Below are positions 25,577 through 38,108 of a DNA stretch of 64,000 nucleotides, piece after piece; the stretch's first letter is position 1; each line of letters opens with the position of its first letter. Made by a program: the position numbers and the translations under genes. Below the pieces are notes generated by a model, which did not search any database, was not told where the DNA came from, and was given only the letters and a program-made list of their open reading frames with translations. The stretch is from Istiophorus platypterus (lineage: Eukaryota; Chordata; Actinopteri; Istiophoriformes; Istiophoridae), in NCBI GenBank assembly GCA_016859345.1, contig CM029124.1, positions 11,975,980 through 12,039,979 of the forward strand, read 5' to 3'.

Positions 25577-25646
25577 GTGTGTGTGTGTGTGTGTGTGTGT
25601 GTTTGTGTGTTTGTTTGTGTGTTTGTTTGTGTGTGTGTGTGTGTGC
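25577..25646. repeat. (GT)n microsatellite with TTTG interruptions
   Basis: GT units broken by GTTTGTTTGT. A (CT)n run at about 25530-25546 lies just upstream. Confidence 0.95.
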
Positions 25647-25820
25647 GTGCACATGTGCCTATTTCTGTTAGACCCCAGAAGAAGCTCGAGTGTCTGTGTG
25701 TCTTCATGGCATGAGGACAAGAGCGTGGGTGCCACTAAATGAAACAGAGGCCAAAGCAACTGCACACTCTGTGGCAATGTGATAGGGCGAGCCAGCTTGG
25801 TTAACCAAATCTTGGAACAA

Positions 25821-25838
25821 GCCTCGTCTGAACGAGGC
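25821..25838. other. Perfect 7-bp hairpin
   Basis: GCCTCGT, loop CTGA, then ACGAGGC. It sits between the inverted GT and CA arrays. It is not followed by a T-run and no function is evident. Confidence 0.5.
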
Positions 25839-25846
25839 GCACGCCA

Positions 25847-25922
25847 CAAACAAACACACACGTACACACACGCACACACGCACACACACACACACACCCA
25901 CACACACACACACACAAACACG
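25847..25922. repeat. Interrupted (CA)n microsatellite
   Basis: CA units with CGTACA, CGCACA and CCCACA interruptions, in opposite sense to the GT array 200 bp upstream. Confidence 0.95.
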
Positions 25923-25929
25923 CAAGTGT

Positions 25930-28870
25930 ATGCACAGATACACACACGAGTTGTCCCAGTGCCCAGGCAGCTTTCTTGCTGCCGATAATGAAGAGGTTTG
26001 GAGATGTGCATTTGTTTGTTCAGATCTAAAGCACACACTTTAATGGCTAACTCAATGGCTTGCACGCTCTGCCAATCATACACCAGTTTCATTTAACAGA
26101 TTCAGTGTTCTACTTACTGTCACATTTGTGAACAGTCGCTCTGAAACACACACACAGTCACATATCACACCTGCTGACATGAGATAGAAACATAGCATGA
26201 GACACTCTGCTATTGAGCTATTATGCTGTCAGTGACATTTTCGAAAATAATCCTACTTATCCTGACATTTCATGCAGCGTGCTGGTTACAGTGCATACTG
26301 CTGTACCAGCCGCCTGGCTCTTGATCTGAGATGTATTTCGTGGAAGCCCAGCAGCAGGGGCTGCTTGTCGGAGTAATGATTTGATTAGGTTCGCGTTGAT
26401 TACAGTCTTGTTGGTTACAATATACGGCTCTATCAGAGAGAGAGCAAGAGGGAGGGCGGGAGAGGGAGTGATTGAGAGTGGGATTGTCAGTTTGTCAAGC
26501 TGTCAAGAGCAATGCTGTATTGTACTTTTGTGTTTAGTTGAGGCGTGAGTGGGCAGGCAAGCGGAGATTCAAAATGAATCAGCTGATATCAAAGAGGACC
26601 AGTGAGGATATTAATACAAATCTGTTAGCAGTTATCAGCACCCAGGAGAGCGATATGAAGCAGTGCGTGCACTGGCCCCTTCGAATCAGATCACGGCAAA
26701 GGAAAAGGAGCCCATACTTCTGAACAGCTCCCATTTCACAAACAACCCTATCACGGACAAACATTTTTAACTGCAAGTGCCTTGTCTTGGCATTGTGTTC
26801 AAGAGCTGTATACTCTGCAGCACAGCAGTGCAGCAGCTCAATCATAGTGTGTAATATTGGCTGAGAACAAATAATCTCAAAAGCCTCAAATGCCCTTTGC
26901 CTTTGTAAGCTTTATGAAATATTAACCAAATTAATCTACAGTCTTTTTTTTCCAGAGAACATACTGTACTGCCACTGATTCCCTGTAAACCAACAATCAT
27001 TCCTGAGATTAATTCTAAGAAATGCGGAAACATTTTTGATCTCTGAAAGCCAGGGACAGGGTGTAATTACTCCCTTCCATATATCATGTTTTCTATTAAT
27101 TAGGTCTGTGCCGGTGCACATTGCTCTGCTTGTTTAAGCGCTGGCTACAAGCATCTCTCAACGCAGCTTTATTCCTAACAACAAGTGTGCCGAGTGGAAC
27201 ACATTATTAGAACATTATGGGGCTTAACGGCTAGCATTGCAGCATCTGATTGGAGGTCAGATTTGTGTCATAACCCGTGAAGGTATTTTTAAAAGACCGA
27301 TATGATACCATGTTTAGTAAAGCAATTTCTAGAGGCCTCGAGGCAGAACAAAAGGGCAGAGTTCATCAAGAGCAGAAAGAGCTTCACTCCAAACATGTGA
27401 CCAGAAAATGAGGGCCGCAAAGTAAAATAGAAAATCATTTGAAGGGATTTTATAGATTGCAGATTTAATGTCCGTCTGATGGAAAAATGAGAGAAAGAGG
27501 GAGAGAGAGAGAAAGAGAAAGAGAGAGAGCGAGAGGGAGAGAGAGATCAGAATTAATCCTCTTAGCTGTTTGTTTGATAATCTGATTTAGTCTGATTTTT
27601 AGGCTGCTATCTCTGGTTGTGGTTACTGATGCTGTCTCTGGTTTGACCACAACCCTTTGTCACCTTCAGCACCCCCTTCCTTCCCCTCGGGTATATTAGG
27701 GTTTGAGCTTGACATAGTATAAACAAAATATCTGTATATGTAAATCCCTAGCGCAGATCACCAAATCCAGCAGTGCGTCTGCTTATGAAATGATTCCCCA
27801 CTCTGACATTGCTCCAGAGCGGCACACTACGGCTGTCCCTGCTCCAAATAAATGACCTACTTTGCACATTAACACACATTTACATGCAGGCTAGATCCAG
27901 GGCAGCTTCATACTTTCTGTTCGTGGCTAAGACACTTTTCATATTAAGTGAAACGTGGCTCTTGTCGAAATCTTGGAAAACCCTGCCCTTTTATTATTAC
28001 TATTATTATTGTCCTACCATCTTTGTGGGGATCACTTAGGCAACAAAGCTGATAGGAAACAGGTTTAACCATGTTTCCTTTCATTTGATAATTTTTCTAA
28101 CTTTAAAATTTGTGCACGATATGCGGCAGGTTCTCTGGCAGAAATGCACTTTTATTGTGCAAGCATGTTAAAGGAAGGTGAAGCTGGAACAGAGGCCCAC
28201 CTAAGGTGCTCCCAGCTCAGGCAGAGCTATTTCCAGACCACCAGCCCCTCCCGTCTCCTCCACCTCCACCTCTGGTGGGGAAACCACACATCTGCACAGG
28301 CCCCAGTCACAGACATGACTCAAGAATGGATCCATTATTCACACAGGCTGTTAGGGGACTGGCACAGAGAGGTGGGATGTGGCGGTGGGACATGAACACT
28401 CACTTTTACTTAACTTTACTTACTTAGAATTGCTCAAGCAGGCAAAAATATATAACGAGAGATAAGCCTTTTCACAAAAGAAAACAGGCAACTCAGCATT
28501 CCGTGTATTATTAGACAAGTTAAACAATGTCATAAATATCCACAGTATGGTTTATGTGATTTCGAGTATTCGAAACAGCTCCTGACAGAACAGATTTGCT
28601 GCTGTGTCCATATGCATGCTCGATGCTGAAAGGATGAAATGATATGTGTGAACTATGAGGGGCCATTTGACGCACACTGAGACGCGCGATACAGAGCAAC
28701 GCAACACAATAGTTCAGTGAAAGTTAACACAGCTTTAGACATATGTCATGTCAAGTTCAGATAGCGCATGACAGTACAACACACCTCCACTCAACTCGAC
28801 ATGGATGAATATGGAAGTGCTCTCTTTCACTCACTACCCTTCTCAAACACGCATAAGCACCATACAAGCG
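25930..28870. other. Complex repeat-poor non-coding DNA
   Basis: The 26.2-26.5 and 27.1-27.3 kb stretches are GC-balanced and complex (for example GGAGTAATGATTTGATTAGG near 26370) and look like possible conserved non-coding DNA. No defining motif cluster was found. Confidence 0.35.
27487..27546. repeat. (GA)n-rich low-complexity tract
   Basis: GAGAGA with AAAG and CGAG interruptions for about 60 bp. Confidence 0.9.
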
Positions 28871-28876
28871 CGGGCA

Positions 28877-28989
<113 letters not shown>

Positions 28990-29214
28990 GCCAGATTGTA
29001 TACGAGTTTGCTCATGGACCATGATAAGAAAATGTGGTAAATGCGTAATCTGATATGCATGACTTGAGGTTTCTCTCTGCCTTTCTTTTCCTCTTGGAAA
29101 TCGCAGGTTGCATCCATAATTTACACCAGCCTCCGTCTGTTTCTCTCTTTGCCACTATGCTCCCTCCCTATTTTTCCTTTCTCCATCTCCCCTTCTCTCT
29201 CCTGGCAATCTGGT

Positions 29215-29460
29215 TTTGCAGCTTTGCTCATTAGCATATTGCAGATTGTGCAGATGCCACCAAAAATTATTCACCTTCCAGCACTTTGATGCAGTTTCAC
29301 GTGTATACAAACTACAGTGTCGACATTTTGCACAGCCTCCCAAACAAAAGCAGAGGACAAGGACTCCCTTCACTTAAATAAGCTGGGCCCTTTAGTCTGT
29401 TGTTTCCTCACATCCTCATTCAACCCAATTACATCATGCGTGATGTCAGTCAAAGGTGTT
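29215..29460. promoter_or_regulatory. Candidate conserved regulatory block
   Basis: This is repeat-free complex sequence holding ATTAGCATATT at 29230-29240 (POU/homeodomain-like), a CACGTG E-box at 29298-29303, and ACATCATGCGTGATGT at 29431-29446, a perfect 6-bp palindrome around TGCG, followed by a TCF/LEF-like TCAAAGG. The cluster is the only evidence. Conservation was not tested. Confidence 0.25.
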
Positions 29461-29624
29461 TGACACTGTGATGACGACGATGGATTGTTTCTTCTCATGA
29501 AAGGTTTAAATGAATAATATTCATGTAATCACAGCAATAACAGAATGCATAATATTTATACAGTTCAGAGGACTGAACACAGTATTCCTGAATGTCTTGC
29601 ATCAAATGGAGCCTTGTCCTGCAG

Positions 29625-29735
29625 GTTATTCAGCAGACAACAAATGCCTGGAGGATGAGGATATGGGGATTAGCGGTGTTCCCTCTTGGAAACTAAATAT
29701 TGGTATTGATAGAGGCAGATCAATGGCCATACAAG
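29625..29735 (+). other. Weak candidate exon
   Basis: A 111-bp segment follows CCTTGTCCTGCAG and precedes the donor CAAG-GTAACT. One frame is open throughout; it would enter and leave in phase 1, giving a peptide that starts GYSADNKCLEDEDMGISG. The phase is compatible with the outgoing phase of the candidate at 20989-21119, a one-in-three coincidence. No family is recognised. Confidence 0.12.
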
Positions 29736-31159
29736 GTAACTAACCATTGGTTCAACACTGTTTGCACTGCCGTACTGGTTTCTCACCCTAGGGAGAGCTT
29801 GAATCCACAGCCAGAGAGGTATCAGCACTGTAGTATACATGCGAGAATGCGGTTCTTGTAAACATCCTTCAAATGGGCTTTTTCTAAATCGACCACATCA
29901 GAGGAAGAACAGTGATACAGTGAAGCACGGAGTGACTAGGCATCACAACTTGTGTGGGCTCTTAAGATGGACCACCCTGTTATCTGACAAACACCAGCTG
30001 TCTACCATTTAAGAGGAAATGCCATCACCCTGAAAGTCCCAATCAAAATCATGAAAATCATAAAGTAAACATATTCTTTCATTCAAAACAATGGAGGTCG
30101 ACCTCTCATGGCGATTAATTCAGTATGTTCTGATTAGTATGTGATCCAGTATTTGTTTATGAAACTGTTATAATAAGACACAGCATGGTATCAATTTCAG
30201 TATCACAGGAAAAATAAAAGGACTTAGCGCTTTTCTTCACAGATGACTGAAAAAAGTCTTCTGCTTCAGTTAGTATTTAAAATGATAACCACTGCATTAT
30301 CCTCTGTGCCAAAACACCTATGTGTTTAGTGGCTGGTATTACGCAACAAAAAAACTACATCCAAAATGCAGCCGTCTTATCTTGTTTGCAAAACCATGCT
30401 GAGGCATATCTGTATCGCGTTACAAGCTGATGCTTAACTGTTCGGATGAAGACATTGGTGATAAATCAGGATCCTTACCAGTGTGGATGAGGACGTTCCT
30501 TTGTTTCCTATTAGACGAAATCCGTTTCTTAATCCTCATCAATCACAGAGCAAGTCTAAAAATGAAAAAAACAAACAAAAAAAAAGAGAATACAACACAC
30601 ATCAGGGAATGTAACAAAACTCAGCTTTAGTGATAGGAAAACAAGACGTAGGTGGCATCATTTATCGAGATGTAATAAAGCACCCTGTTGTGCATCTGAC
30701 AGATTGGAAACACATAACAAGGAATGACAGAGCTGGAGAGAATATGCATCTCTAATCCCCGCCAAATATGAGATATAAAATACTTAAATGACAAATGCAA
30801 GTTGATTTCACGTCTTCCTTGTGAGTGTTTTGTGCCCATCTAGTTGCAGAAGTCGCTGTCTTTGAACTCTCCAGGCTCTAATCATGGAGGAATATTTCTT
30901 CCTGCTTCTGGCTCTTCTCTTAACTATGATGTGCAGATCTCCTAATGGGACGACCTCTTTCTGACTATTAATGCACTAGCCTACTTATAGGACTGCATCT
31001 TTAACTTACTTATTCCTCTGTTTGAAACTCCCACATCGTTTCATTAATATTCTGCTAGACTGCTTCCCAAAACCGTCTGGCTCACATTTTTTCAACATGT
31101 GTACTCGTACAGTAGGCGGAAAGAAAAGACTTGAGCTATCTTCACAGGCTACAGATTGC

Positions 31160-31520
31160 CCTGCATTTAATTACTGTTAAAACCAGCGCTAGCAAGCTAA
31201 ATACGCCTCCATGATTTATTCATTTCCCCCCATATTTGAGTCAAATTAAATTAGTCATATGGGTTTAATTAACTAAATATGATCTGATATTGTAATTTCA
31301 CACTTGGATATGGGATACAGAGAGGGGTACTTGAGCACAAAAAAAACCCATGGTAAACAAGTGCTCATTAGAGTCTCTTATGTGTAGTCATGTTGGCATT
31401 ACCAACAGCAGCATTAGCTGAATGATTGCTCCTAATCAAGGTTTACACACTGGGAGGTTACCTTTATTCCTAAAGAACCAGCATCGCTCTGCACACACCA
31501 TTATTCACTGCTCCTATTAG
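31160..31520. promoter_or_regulatory. Candidate homeodomain-rich regulatory block
   Basis: This is complex sequence without simple repeats, carrying TAATTA at 31168-31173, AAATTAAATTAG near 31244-31255 and the palindrome TTAATTAA at 31265-31272. Such TAAT clusters are typical of, but not specific to, enhancers of developmental genes. General AT-richness explains part of it. Confidence 0.22.
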
Positions 31521-33593
31521 TCATCGAACCATGGCTAATACAAGTAACTCCCCCTCATTTTTTCGGGGACCTATGCTCTGCTCATTATTGTTACTGAAGA
31601 CCACAGGACTGCAATTAGGAAAAATAATACTTTATCCCTCCAGTTTAAGGGGTCCACTCACCCCCCAAAATAAAGAAAAATTAATTTACTTCAAACGGTA
31701 CCTAGCATTGGAGATAATGCTTTATCTGCAAAACTAAAAGCAACTAAAGGTAAGTGAGAAAATGTGTTTTATTGTTGAATGGAGCCTTTCGCAGCTTTCA
31801 AAGAGTTCAATGTCCCTAATAAGAAAATTGCTTACAACCGCTTTTGTGGTGAAAACATTTTTGAGAAAAAAATCGTGCAAAACGGTGTTTTCTTAGACAT
31901 AGCGGAATATTTTACATTCAAACATTTCAAAATACTTGCATCAGGGAGGGTCATCTTTTTGCAGAGAATCAAAGACGCTCATATAGCCTGAATCACATTC
32001 ACCACAGGACCTGCTGCAGGTTTTCCTATTCAATTGCACCTGGTAGTTTCTATGTCTGTGTGTCTTTAGTTGACTGAGTATCACTAGAGCATAATAACTA
32101 ATGCTTGTGTTATTTCCCACTCATACAAAGGCTCCCTCATGGCGCTAAATGAGCTGCAGTGAATGAAATAATAAAAAAAAAAAGCATGCAGTAATTTACT
32201 GATACCCCGTAATGAAACATGAGGCCAGTGTGGCATGTTTTCTCACTCTCACCGAGAGGAAATATGGCTGCTGAGAACTACACAGGCTTGCAAAACACTG
32301 TCACACTGCCTCACAACACTGGCAGAATTATCAGAGAAAAAACAAATGGAGGCATTGATTCACTACTTGTTTATTTACAGCCCTCTCCGGAGAAGAAATA
32401 AATTCCCCTGTTGAGGCTTTGTTTCCCCATCACACGACACAACGGGATGCATGAGAAGAGGGGTGAGTAGGCCACACACACAGAGAGACAGAAACACACA
32501 TCCAAATGTAGGCACACGCGCAAACACACATCTGGATTAATCTCCAATGGGCGTCATCACAGATGCCATTAAACGTAGCAGAAGGCGAGAATCGTGCAGG
32601 AAAGAGGCTGCCATCTGAATAATTTATTCAGAGGCTCATCTTGTCTCACACCAGGGGGATTTCTGCCTTCAATTTCCACTGTTTTCCTCCACATATTCAA
32701 ATCAAGGAGCAGGTTTATTGTGATTGGCACACAGAAGGTCAACGCTAGCAAGGTAGCGTCAATGCTGTCCTCAGTGGGCTGGTATGCTGATCTATTAGCA
32801 CAGTAGGACAGTGTGTGTATGTGTGTGTGGCAGACTTTGTTTACCTCAGTGTGTGCTGGGTGACACTGGAGAATAGGCCTGTGGAGTGCAAAGACAGCAG
32901 TGTGTGTCTGAGCTTATTAGGCTGCTTTCCAAGGACACAGGAGGCTCTAGACATTACACTGGCTGGGAAAAAAAAAATAACTACTGCTAATCATAGCAGG
33001 AAAATGTTAGGACTGCAACAAAGAACGAAGGGTAGGGACAGAAGACAAAAAGGACAAAAGAGGGATGGGAGAATGAGAGAGGAGAAAGTGGAGGAGTCAG
33101 GGAAGAGAGCGTGAGGGAGGAGGCAGAGTAGAGTTATAGAAAGGAGGGAGAGCGCAGGGTATAGTCATTGCTCTCATGCATGTCCTCACTCTGTGTGTCA
33201 CACTGGGACTGAGAGGAGGACGGAGAACGGTTCACCAAGGCTCGGGTCATCTGTGACAGGATGAGCTGCTATTAGCCCAAGGCACACAGCAATTGCCAAG
33301 CAAAAAGGGGTGTGGGGGGGGGTACTCCTTCCAAGTGACAAACTGTATTTTCAAGGCTTCTTTTTGAAATTGCCAGTATTCACTGCAGCACAAAGAGTCT
33401 GTTTTGTTGTTTGGTGCTGTTGTTGTATAATTCCTTGGGGAAAAGATCAGTCTATTTCACTTTACACTCGATGTAGGCGGCGTACATGCAATAGGGAAAG
33501 AGAGCATATTTGTGGCATGAACACTGTGTTTGTCGAAAGACACTTGTTCTGTTAGAGAGCAGCTACTCATCCTCTGAAATGTAATCCAAACTG

Positions 33594-33609
33594 AAAAAAA
33601 AAAAAAAAA
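33594..33609. repeat. Poly-A run (16)
   Basis: Sixteen A residues with no recognisable retroposed sequence upstream. Confidence 0.9.
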
Positions 33610-34637
33610 CAGGTTACGAGGTTGCTTAGGGGAATCTGTGCTTACCAAGCAAAATGACCTTGTCGTTTCCAGTAGTAAATTGGTATGTGCTAGCTGGCGC
33701 TGATGACAGGACTTGGCTGTTTCTGCCGTTACAGGCATGAATGGCCCTGTAGTAGCCGGGCACAGTACAGCGGTTCAACAAGGCCTCTTTAACCAGCTGA
33801 ATGACAGGCAAGCAGACGGGCGCTGGGCCAACCACAGACATTCAGCCTGGCTGCTGTAATGATGCCAATTCAGCCAGACCAAAGAGACCATGTGATGAGG
33901 GCTGAAAGGGTGGGAGAGGGGGCTTGTCATCTATGAGCACATCCACAGTCGGGTCACCAGGCTGTGTCTTTTCTTCTCTTTATTGTATCCCACCTCCATG
34001 TGTCTCAGTTTTTTTTCCCATTGTCTAGCAGTCCTCTTATGTCTACTCTTTAAACTGCTTTGTTGTCTTTTCCTTATCGTGAGGAGTCTATGAATGTGCA
34101 GCTTGTTAAAAACTTTTAATGTCGGCGTCTACAGCCTCAAGCGTTGCATCAGTAGCCCTTTGCACCCTCTGCCTTGTGGAAATCTCCATGCAAACTGAAG
34201 GGAAACTCAGCACCAGTATGACACAGCATGGAGGAATGTACCAGCGGATGTGGCTCTCTCCCTCTGTTCCTCCTTCTCAGTCAACTCTCGTCTCCTCCTC
34301 CTCCCCCTCCTGCTGTGGGCAGGTCCATATGCAACCAGTAATTATCAAGGTTATTTTCTCCGGAGGGCCAAATCCCTGTTTATAGGCATGAGCGTGTGTC
34401 AAGGGTCCTAGCTGTCAACCCGCAGGACACTGACTCTATAGACAACCCCCACAGAAAATCGCAGCGTCATTGAGACAGCGAAAGTGATGTTTCATGTGAG
34501 CTTCAAGCTCAGCTCTTGCCAAAGCCCAGGAGTTATTTCTGGAAAACCACCAAGCAAATGAAGGGTGTCCAGCCCAAAAAGAGAAAAATTAATACTCAGA
34601 CACTGAAACCAGAAAAAAAGCAAAGCTGGACACCATT

Positions 34638-34650
34638 TATTTATTTATTG
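34638..34650. repeat. Short (TTTA)n run
   Basis: Three ATTT units. Confidence 0.6.
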
Positions 34651-35074
34651 CAGACACGGGGGCACAGAGTGCATGTTTTATGTTAGTCCTAGTGAACTGT
34701 AAAAAACAAGACAATTTTCTACTATTATTGGTTTGATTCAGCCCCTTCCAAAACCCAGACACCCTGGAGAATTGTGACCTGAGCTATGGTGCACTTTTCC
34801 CTTTGGCAGTGGCTACAGAGGAAGTGAAAACTGTGAAAGGCCAGTGGTTAACAAGCCCTGTAAAAAACACTAGCCAATCCAACAAGCTAGGTATTATACC
34901 AGTTAATCAGAGGCAAAGAGGAGGCAACTTTGTTTTTCTGAATGGGAAACAGAGTAGGCTTGTTCTCGTGCTTCAGCAGGTTCGTCAGCAAACAAGAGCC
35001 TGGAGCATCCTGAACTGCAAGCTCAAAAGTAAATTTGCATGTAACAAACCGTTAGCCAGGGTCAGCAGTACACA

Positions 35075-35133
35075 CTCACACACGCACGTGCACACGCACA
35101 CACAGACACACACACACACACACGCACACACAC
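35075..35133. repeat. Interrupted (CA)n microsatellite
   Basis: CA units with CGCACG and CAGACA interruptions. It lies inside a 206-codon open frame (34803-35423) that is kept open largely by this and the next CA tract. Confidence 0.93.
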
Positions 35134-35306
35134 AGAAATCGGCTGCTCTCTTCACAAAAGCTGCTTCCTCTCCGTTTCATCATGCAGGCTGGGCTTTGTT
35201 AGTGTGCGGAAATGCCTCCAGAGGGAATGAAAATACTGGCAAGTCCCTGCAGCTCTTTCTGGAGAGACACGAGGGAAAGAGACGGGTTCTGCAGCTGCAA
35301 GATCAA

Positions 35307-35354
35307 ACACACACACACACACACAACCACGCACAACCACACACACAACCACAC
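35307..35354. repeat. (CA)n and ACAACC(A)-type repeat
   Basis: A (CA)n run followed by four ACAACCACAC-like units. Confidence 0.88.
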
Positions 35355-35820
35355 ACTTGTATGCCAAGTGCCCATGTAGGTTGGAGGCTCTGGTTACGTA
35401 CAGAGATAACCGTGTTAACCTAAAGAACATAAACACCGGTGTGTGGTTACAGGGCTGTCAGGGCGTCGGGGGAGTCAGGTGAAGCTAACACTGACAGTAC
35501 AGAATCTGAAGTCGGACTAATGTTGTCACGGCTACCACAAAATTACAGTTAATGTCACCGTGTAGCCTATACCACGTTAAAATCTGGGGTTTTCCAGCTT
35601 GTGAATTATTTCTGGAGAATTAAATGAGTCTGTTTCCTAGGGTCATTAAATCATGCAATTATTGTTGTCTTGTTGACAGATCACATAAAACGGTCTAAGA
35701 AAGTTCAAGAAGTGTTCTGAGGAACTTTAAATCAAAAGTCACGTATAAAATGGAGTACCTCGCTATCCATTTTATGTATCCACTTATATTGTTCAAGGTT
35801 GTACACACTCACCCCTTCAA

Positions 35821-35990
35821 TAAGTTTAGAGTCCCCAGTTCACCAAAGCTGCATGAACACCAGGGCATCCAAAGAAAACACATGCTGACAGCAGGGGACC
35901 GCACAAACGTCACATTAAGCAGCCCCGGTCGTCTTATGGGTGCAAGCCCTGAACCTTCACAATAACCATTGAGCCACTGTGCAGCCCAGT
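35821..35990. mobile_element. Degenerate fish interspersed repeat with GAGCCACTGTGC end
   Basis: Blocks GTTTAGAGTCCCCAGTTCAC, AAAGAAAACACATGCTGACA, GGGACCGCACAAACGTCACA, AAGCCCTGAACCTTC and AACCATTGAGCCACTGTGC align in order with a very common fish repeat, whose intact form reads roughly GAGAAAACCCACGCAGACAC, GAACATGCAAACTCCACAC, GAACCCAGAACCTTC and CTAACCACTGAGCCACCGTG. Several indels are present. The family name was not assigned, and the match is from memory. Confidence 0.65.
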
Positions 35991-37284
35991 ACCTCACTAA
36001 TGCTCTTAAATTTTTTTAATATTCCATTACCTCACTCCATGGCCATCTTGGTTGGCGAAAAACACATGTTTGTAATCAGACGACAGCACCCCAACAACAG
36101 ATGATTGCAATCAAACAGTCAATGGGCAGCAATTAAGGCAAAAATACACCATATTAGCAAGAGACAGAAACCCACGATTTATAGGAACACATGAGGTTTT
36201 CAAGAGATTGGTCCATTGTTCAAGTCGTGAAAATGCAGAGACTGGAATCATCTACGTGCTTCATGCTAATCCTTTCTTTCAGTATGTTAAATGATAGCAG
36301 CCGTTGCAACAAGTATTCTCCAAATTAAGAGTTCAAACATTTCGGTAAACAGTTTTCAGTGGTATTCATCGTTTTCTTTCAGCATTCACAGACAGTAAAA
36401 CAATGTCTTTAACATACACTAAAGACTATTCACACTCATTTTTGGAATTATTTCAGGTGAGTAACCACCGCTGCTTGTTTGATACTAGTCACCTACTATC
36501 AGTCAACGCTGAGTGTGTGCTAAAGACACAATCTGGTAATAAAAACCAGGGACTCATAATACACTGTATCTAGTACGAGGCTACATAACCTTTTACTTAA
36601 GGCCTCCACTGGACAGAGTTTTAAAACTGAGCCAAATGGGGGAAAGGAAATACAAGGGCCAATAGTGTTCCTAGAATAAAACCACCACCCAACCACTCAC
36701 TGAACTAAAGACCCCCTCTCCCACTTAAGTCACAGCCATTTGCCTTTTGCATTTGCCCTACAGGTCAACCTGCAGCTTGAATAAAATTTTAGCTCTGTAT
36801 TGAGAAAGACAGCTATTATAGATAACTTGGATGATGATTTTTTTTATGCTCACCTAATTAAACCCTTAAATAGCTGCATTTGAAAGTTAAGTTGGATTGT
36901 CTTCAATGAAACAGTGGAGTACCTCTGTCCATAATCTCTTGAGTACAGAAGGCAGATGTATAGATATGTGCTATAGATAAATTGCCTAAAAATATGACAG
37001 TAAGAGCCATGTTGTAAAAATATTGAATATTACCATAGAAAAAACTGTCCCATGGGGGGTACAAGAGGATATCTACATGGCTTACGATCACACCACTTAA
37101 CACAGACGCTGGTTAACATGCTGATTTACAGGAAATTTAACGGCAGAAAGGTGGATGTGTGACCGAAAAACTGACTGCAACACTGTCTTACGGAGGAGGT
37201 TATCAGGCGAAAGAGATTCAAGATGTACTGACAGAGTGGAGGAGCTTTCAAGACAGCTGCTCAAGTTTCTCTCTCTGTCACTCT

Positions 37285-37285
<1 letters not shown>

Positions 37286-37318
<33 letters not shown>

Positions 37319-37335
37319 CACACACACACACACAC
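37286..37335. repeat. (CA)n microsatellite
   Basis: CA units with one CG interruption near the middle. Confidence 0.95.
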
Positions 37336-38095
37336 TCCACTCCCTTACTCCTTTTTAGCCAGTGACAGCAGGCACCCTGTGATGACATGAGGAGTGTCTC
37401 TGGCAGCCAGTAAGGCAGCACTAAACAGACAGAAATATCTGCTCTGACAGACGGACAGACCGTCACCCACTACAACATACATGCAGCTGTCACTGAGCTT
37501 ACTGCTCCTCCTCCCAGCCCTCTGGTTTGATTTTCCCCTTATGCGGTTCTCTCCTTCCATCTTTTTTTTTTCCTCTTTAAAAGCTTTCATATACTAAGTT
37601 GAAAAGCTACACCTACATTTAGGACATTTTGTTTGGCTCCGTTTGGCTGATGGCCAGAAACGAGGAGATAGAGGGAGGAGGGGAGGAAGGAGGTTCATTT
37701 TTCATGAGGCCAACTGTTGAGCACACAGCCACCCTCTGCTTAAACAGCACTGGCCTGCAGAGGTCCAGCTCTTAGGCTCCTCTCATTTGCGCCGTCTTTT
37801 GTTCTTATTTTCTCTTGCTTTCACGCAAGAATCTGCTCTCCCTCTTTCTCTTTCTGTTTAGCTCCCTCTTTCTTAGCCACAGCCGTTCTCAATTAGGAGG
37901 GTCAGGCAGTGGAGAATAACTCAGGCTCTGGTATCTGGAGCTGGAAGGACCCTAAGATCAGGAGCAACAAGAAACCACTGCTATAACATGCTGCGCCAAA
38001 AACTGGGCTGTGGCTGCCTGCATGTTTGCATGTTTGCATGTGTGTGTGGGTGTGTGCATGGTGCATAAATCTGCTCTGTGTCAACAGGTTGTCAG

Positions 38096-38108
38096 TGACC
38101 TCTGACCT
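38096..38108 (-). promoter_or_regulatory. Perfect DR1 nuclear-receptor element
   Basis: TGACCT-C-TGACCT is, on the minus strand, AGGTCA-G-AGGTCA: two exact consensus half-sites with one-base spacing. DR1 elements are established targets of HNF4, COUP-TF and RXR heterodimers such as PPAR-RXR. A perfect 12-base match is unlikely but not negligible by chance in 64 kb, so use in vivo is inference. Confidence 0.45.

Larger units (their letters stand above)
31521..35070. other. Non-coding DNA with two short neighbouring frames
   Basis: Frames at 31531-31737 (68 codons) and 31779-31991 (70 codons, starting MEPFAAFKEFNVPNKKIAYN) have protein-like composition but no family, weak start contexts and no splice support. 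The rest is unique, with a GA-rich stretch at about 33040-33130. Confidence 0.35.

Noticed and set aside
34803..35423. 206-codon open frame, longest in the window
   Set aside because: A large part is His-Thr from CA repeats. The non-repeat ends show no recognised family and no splice context.
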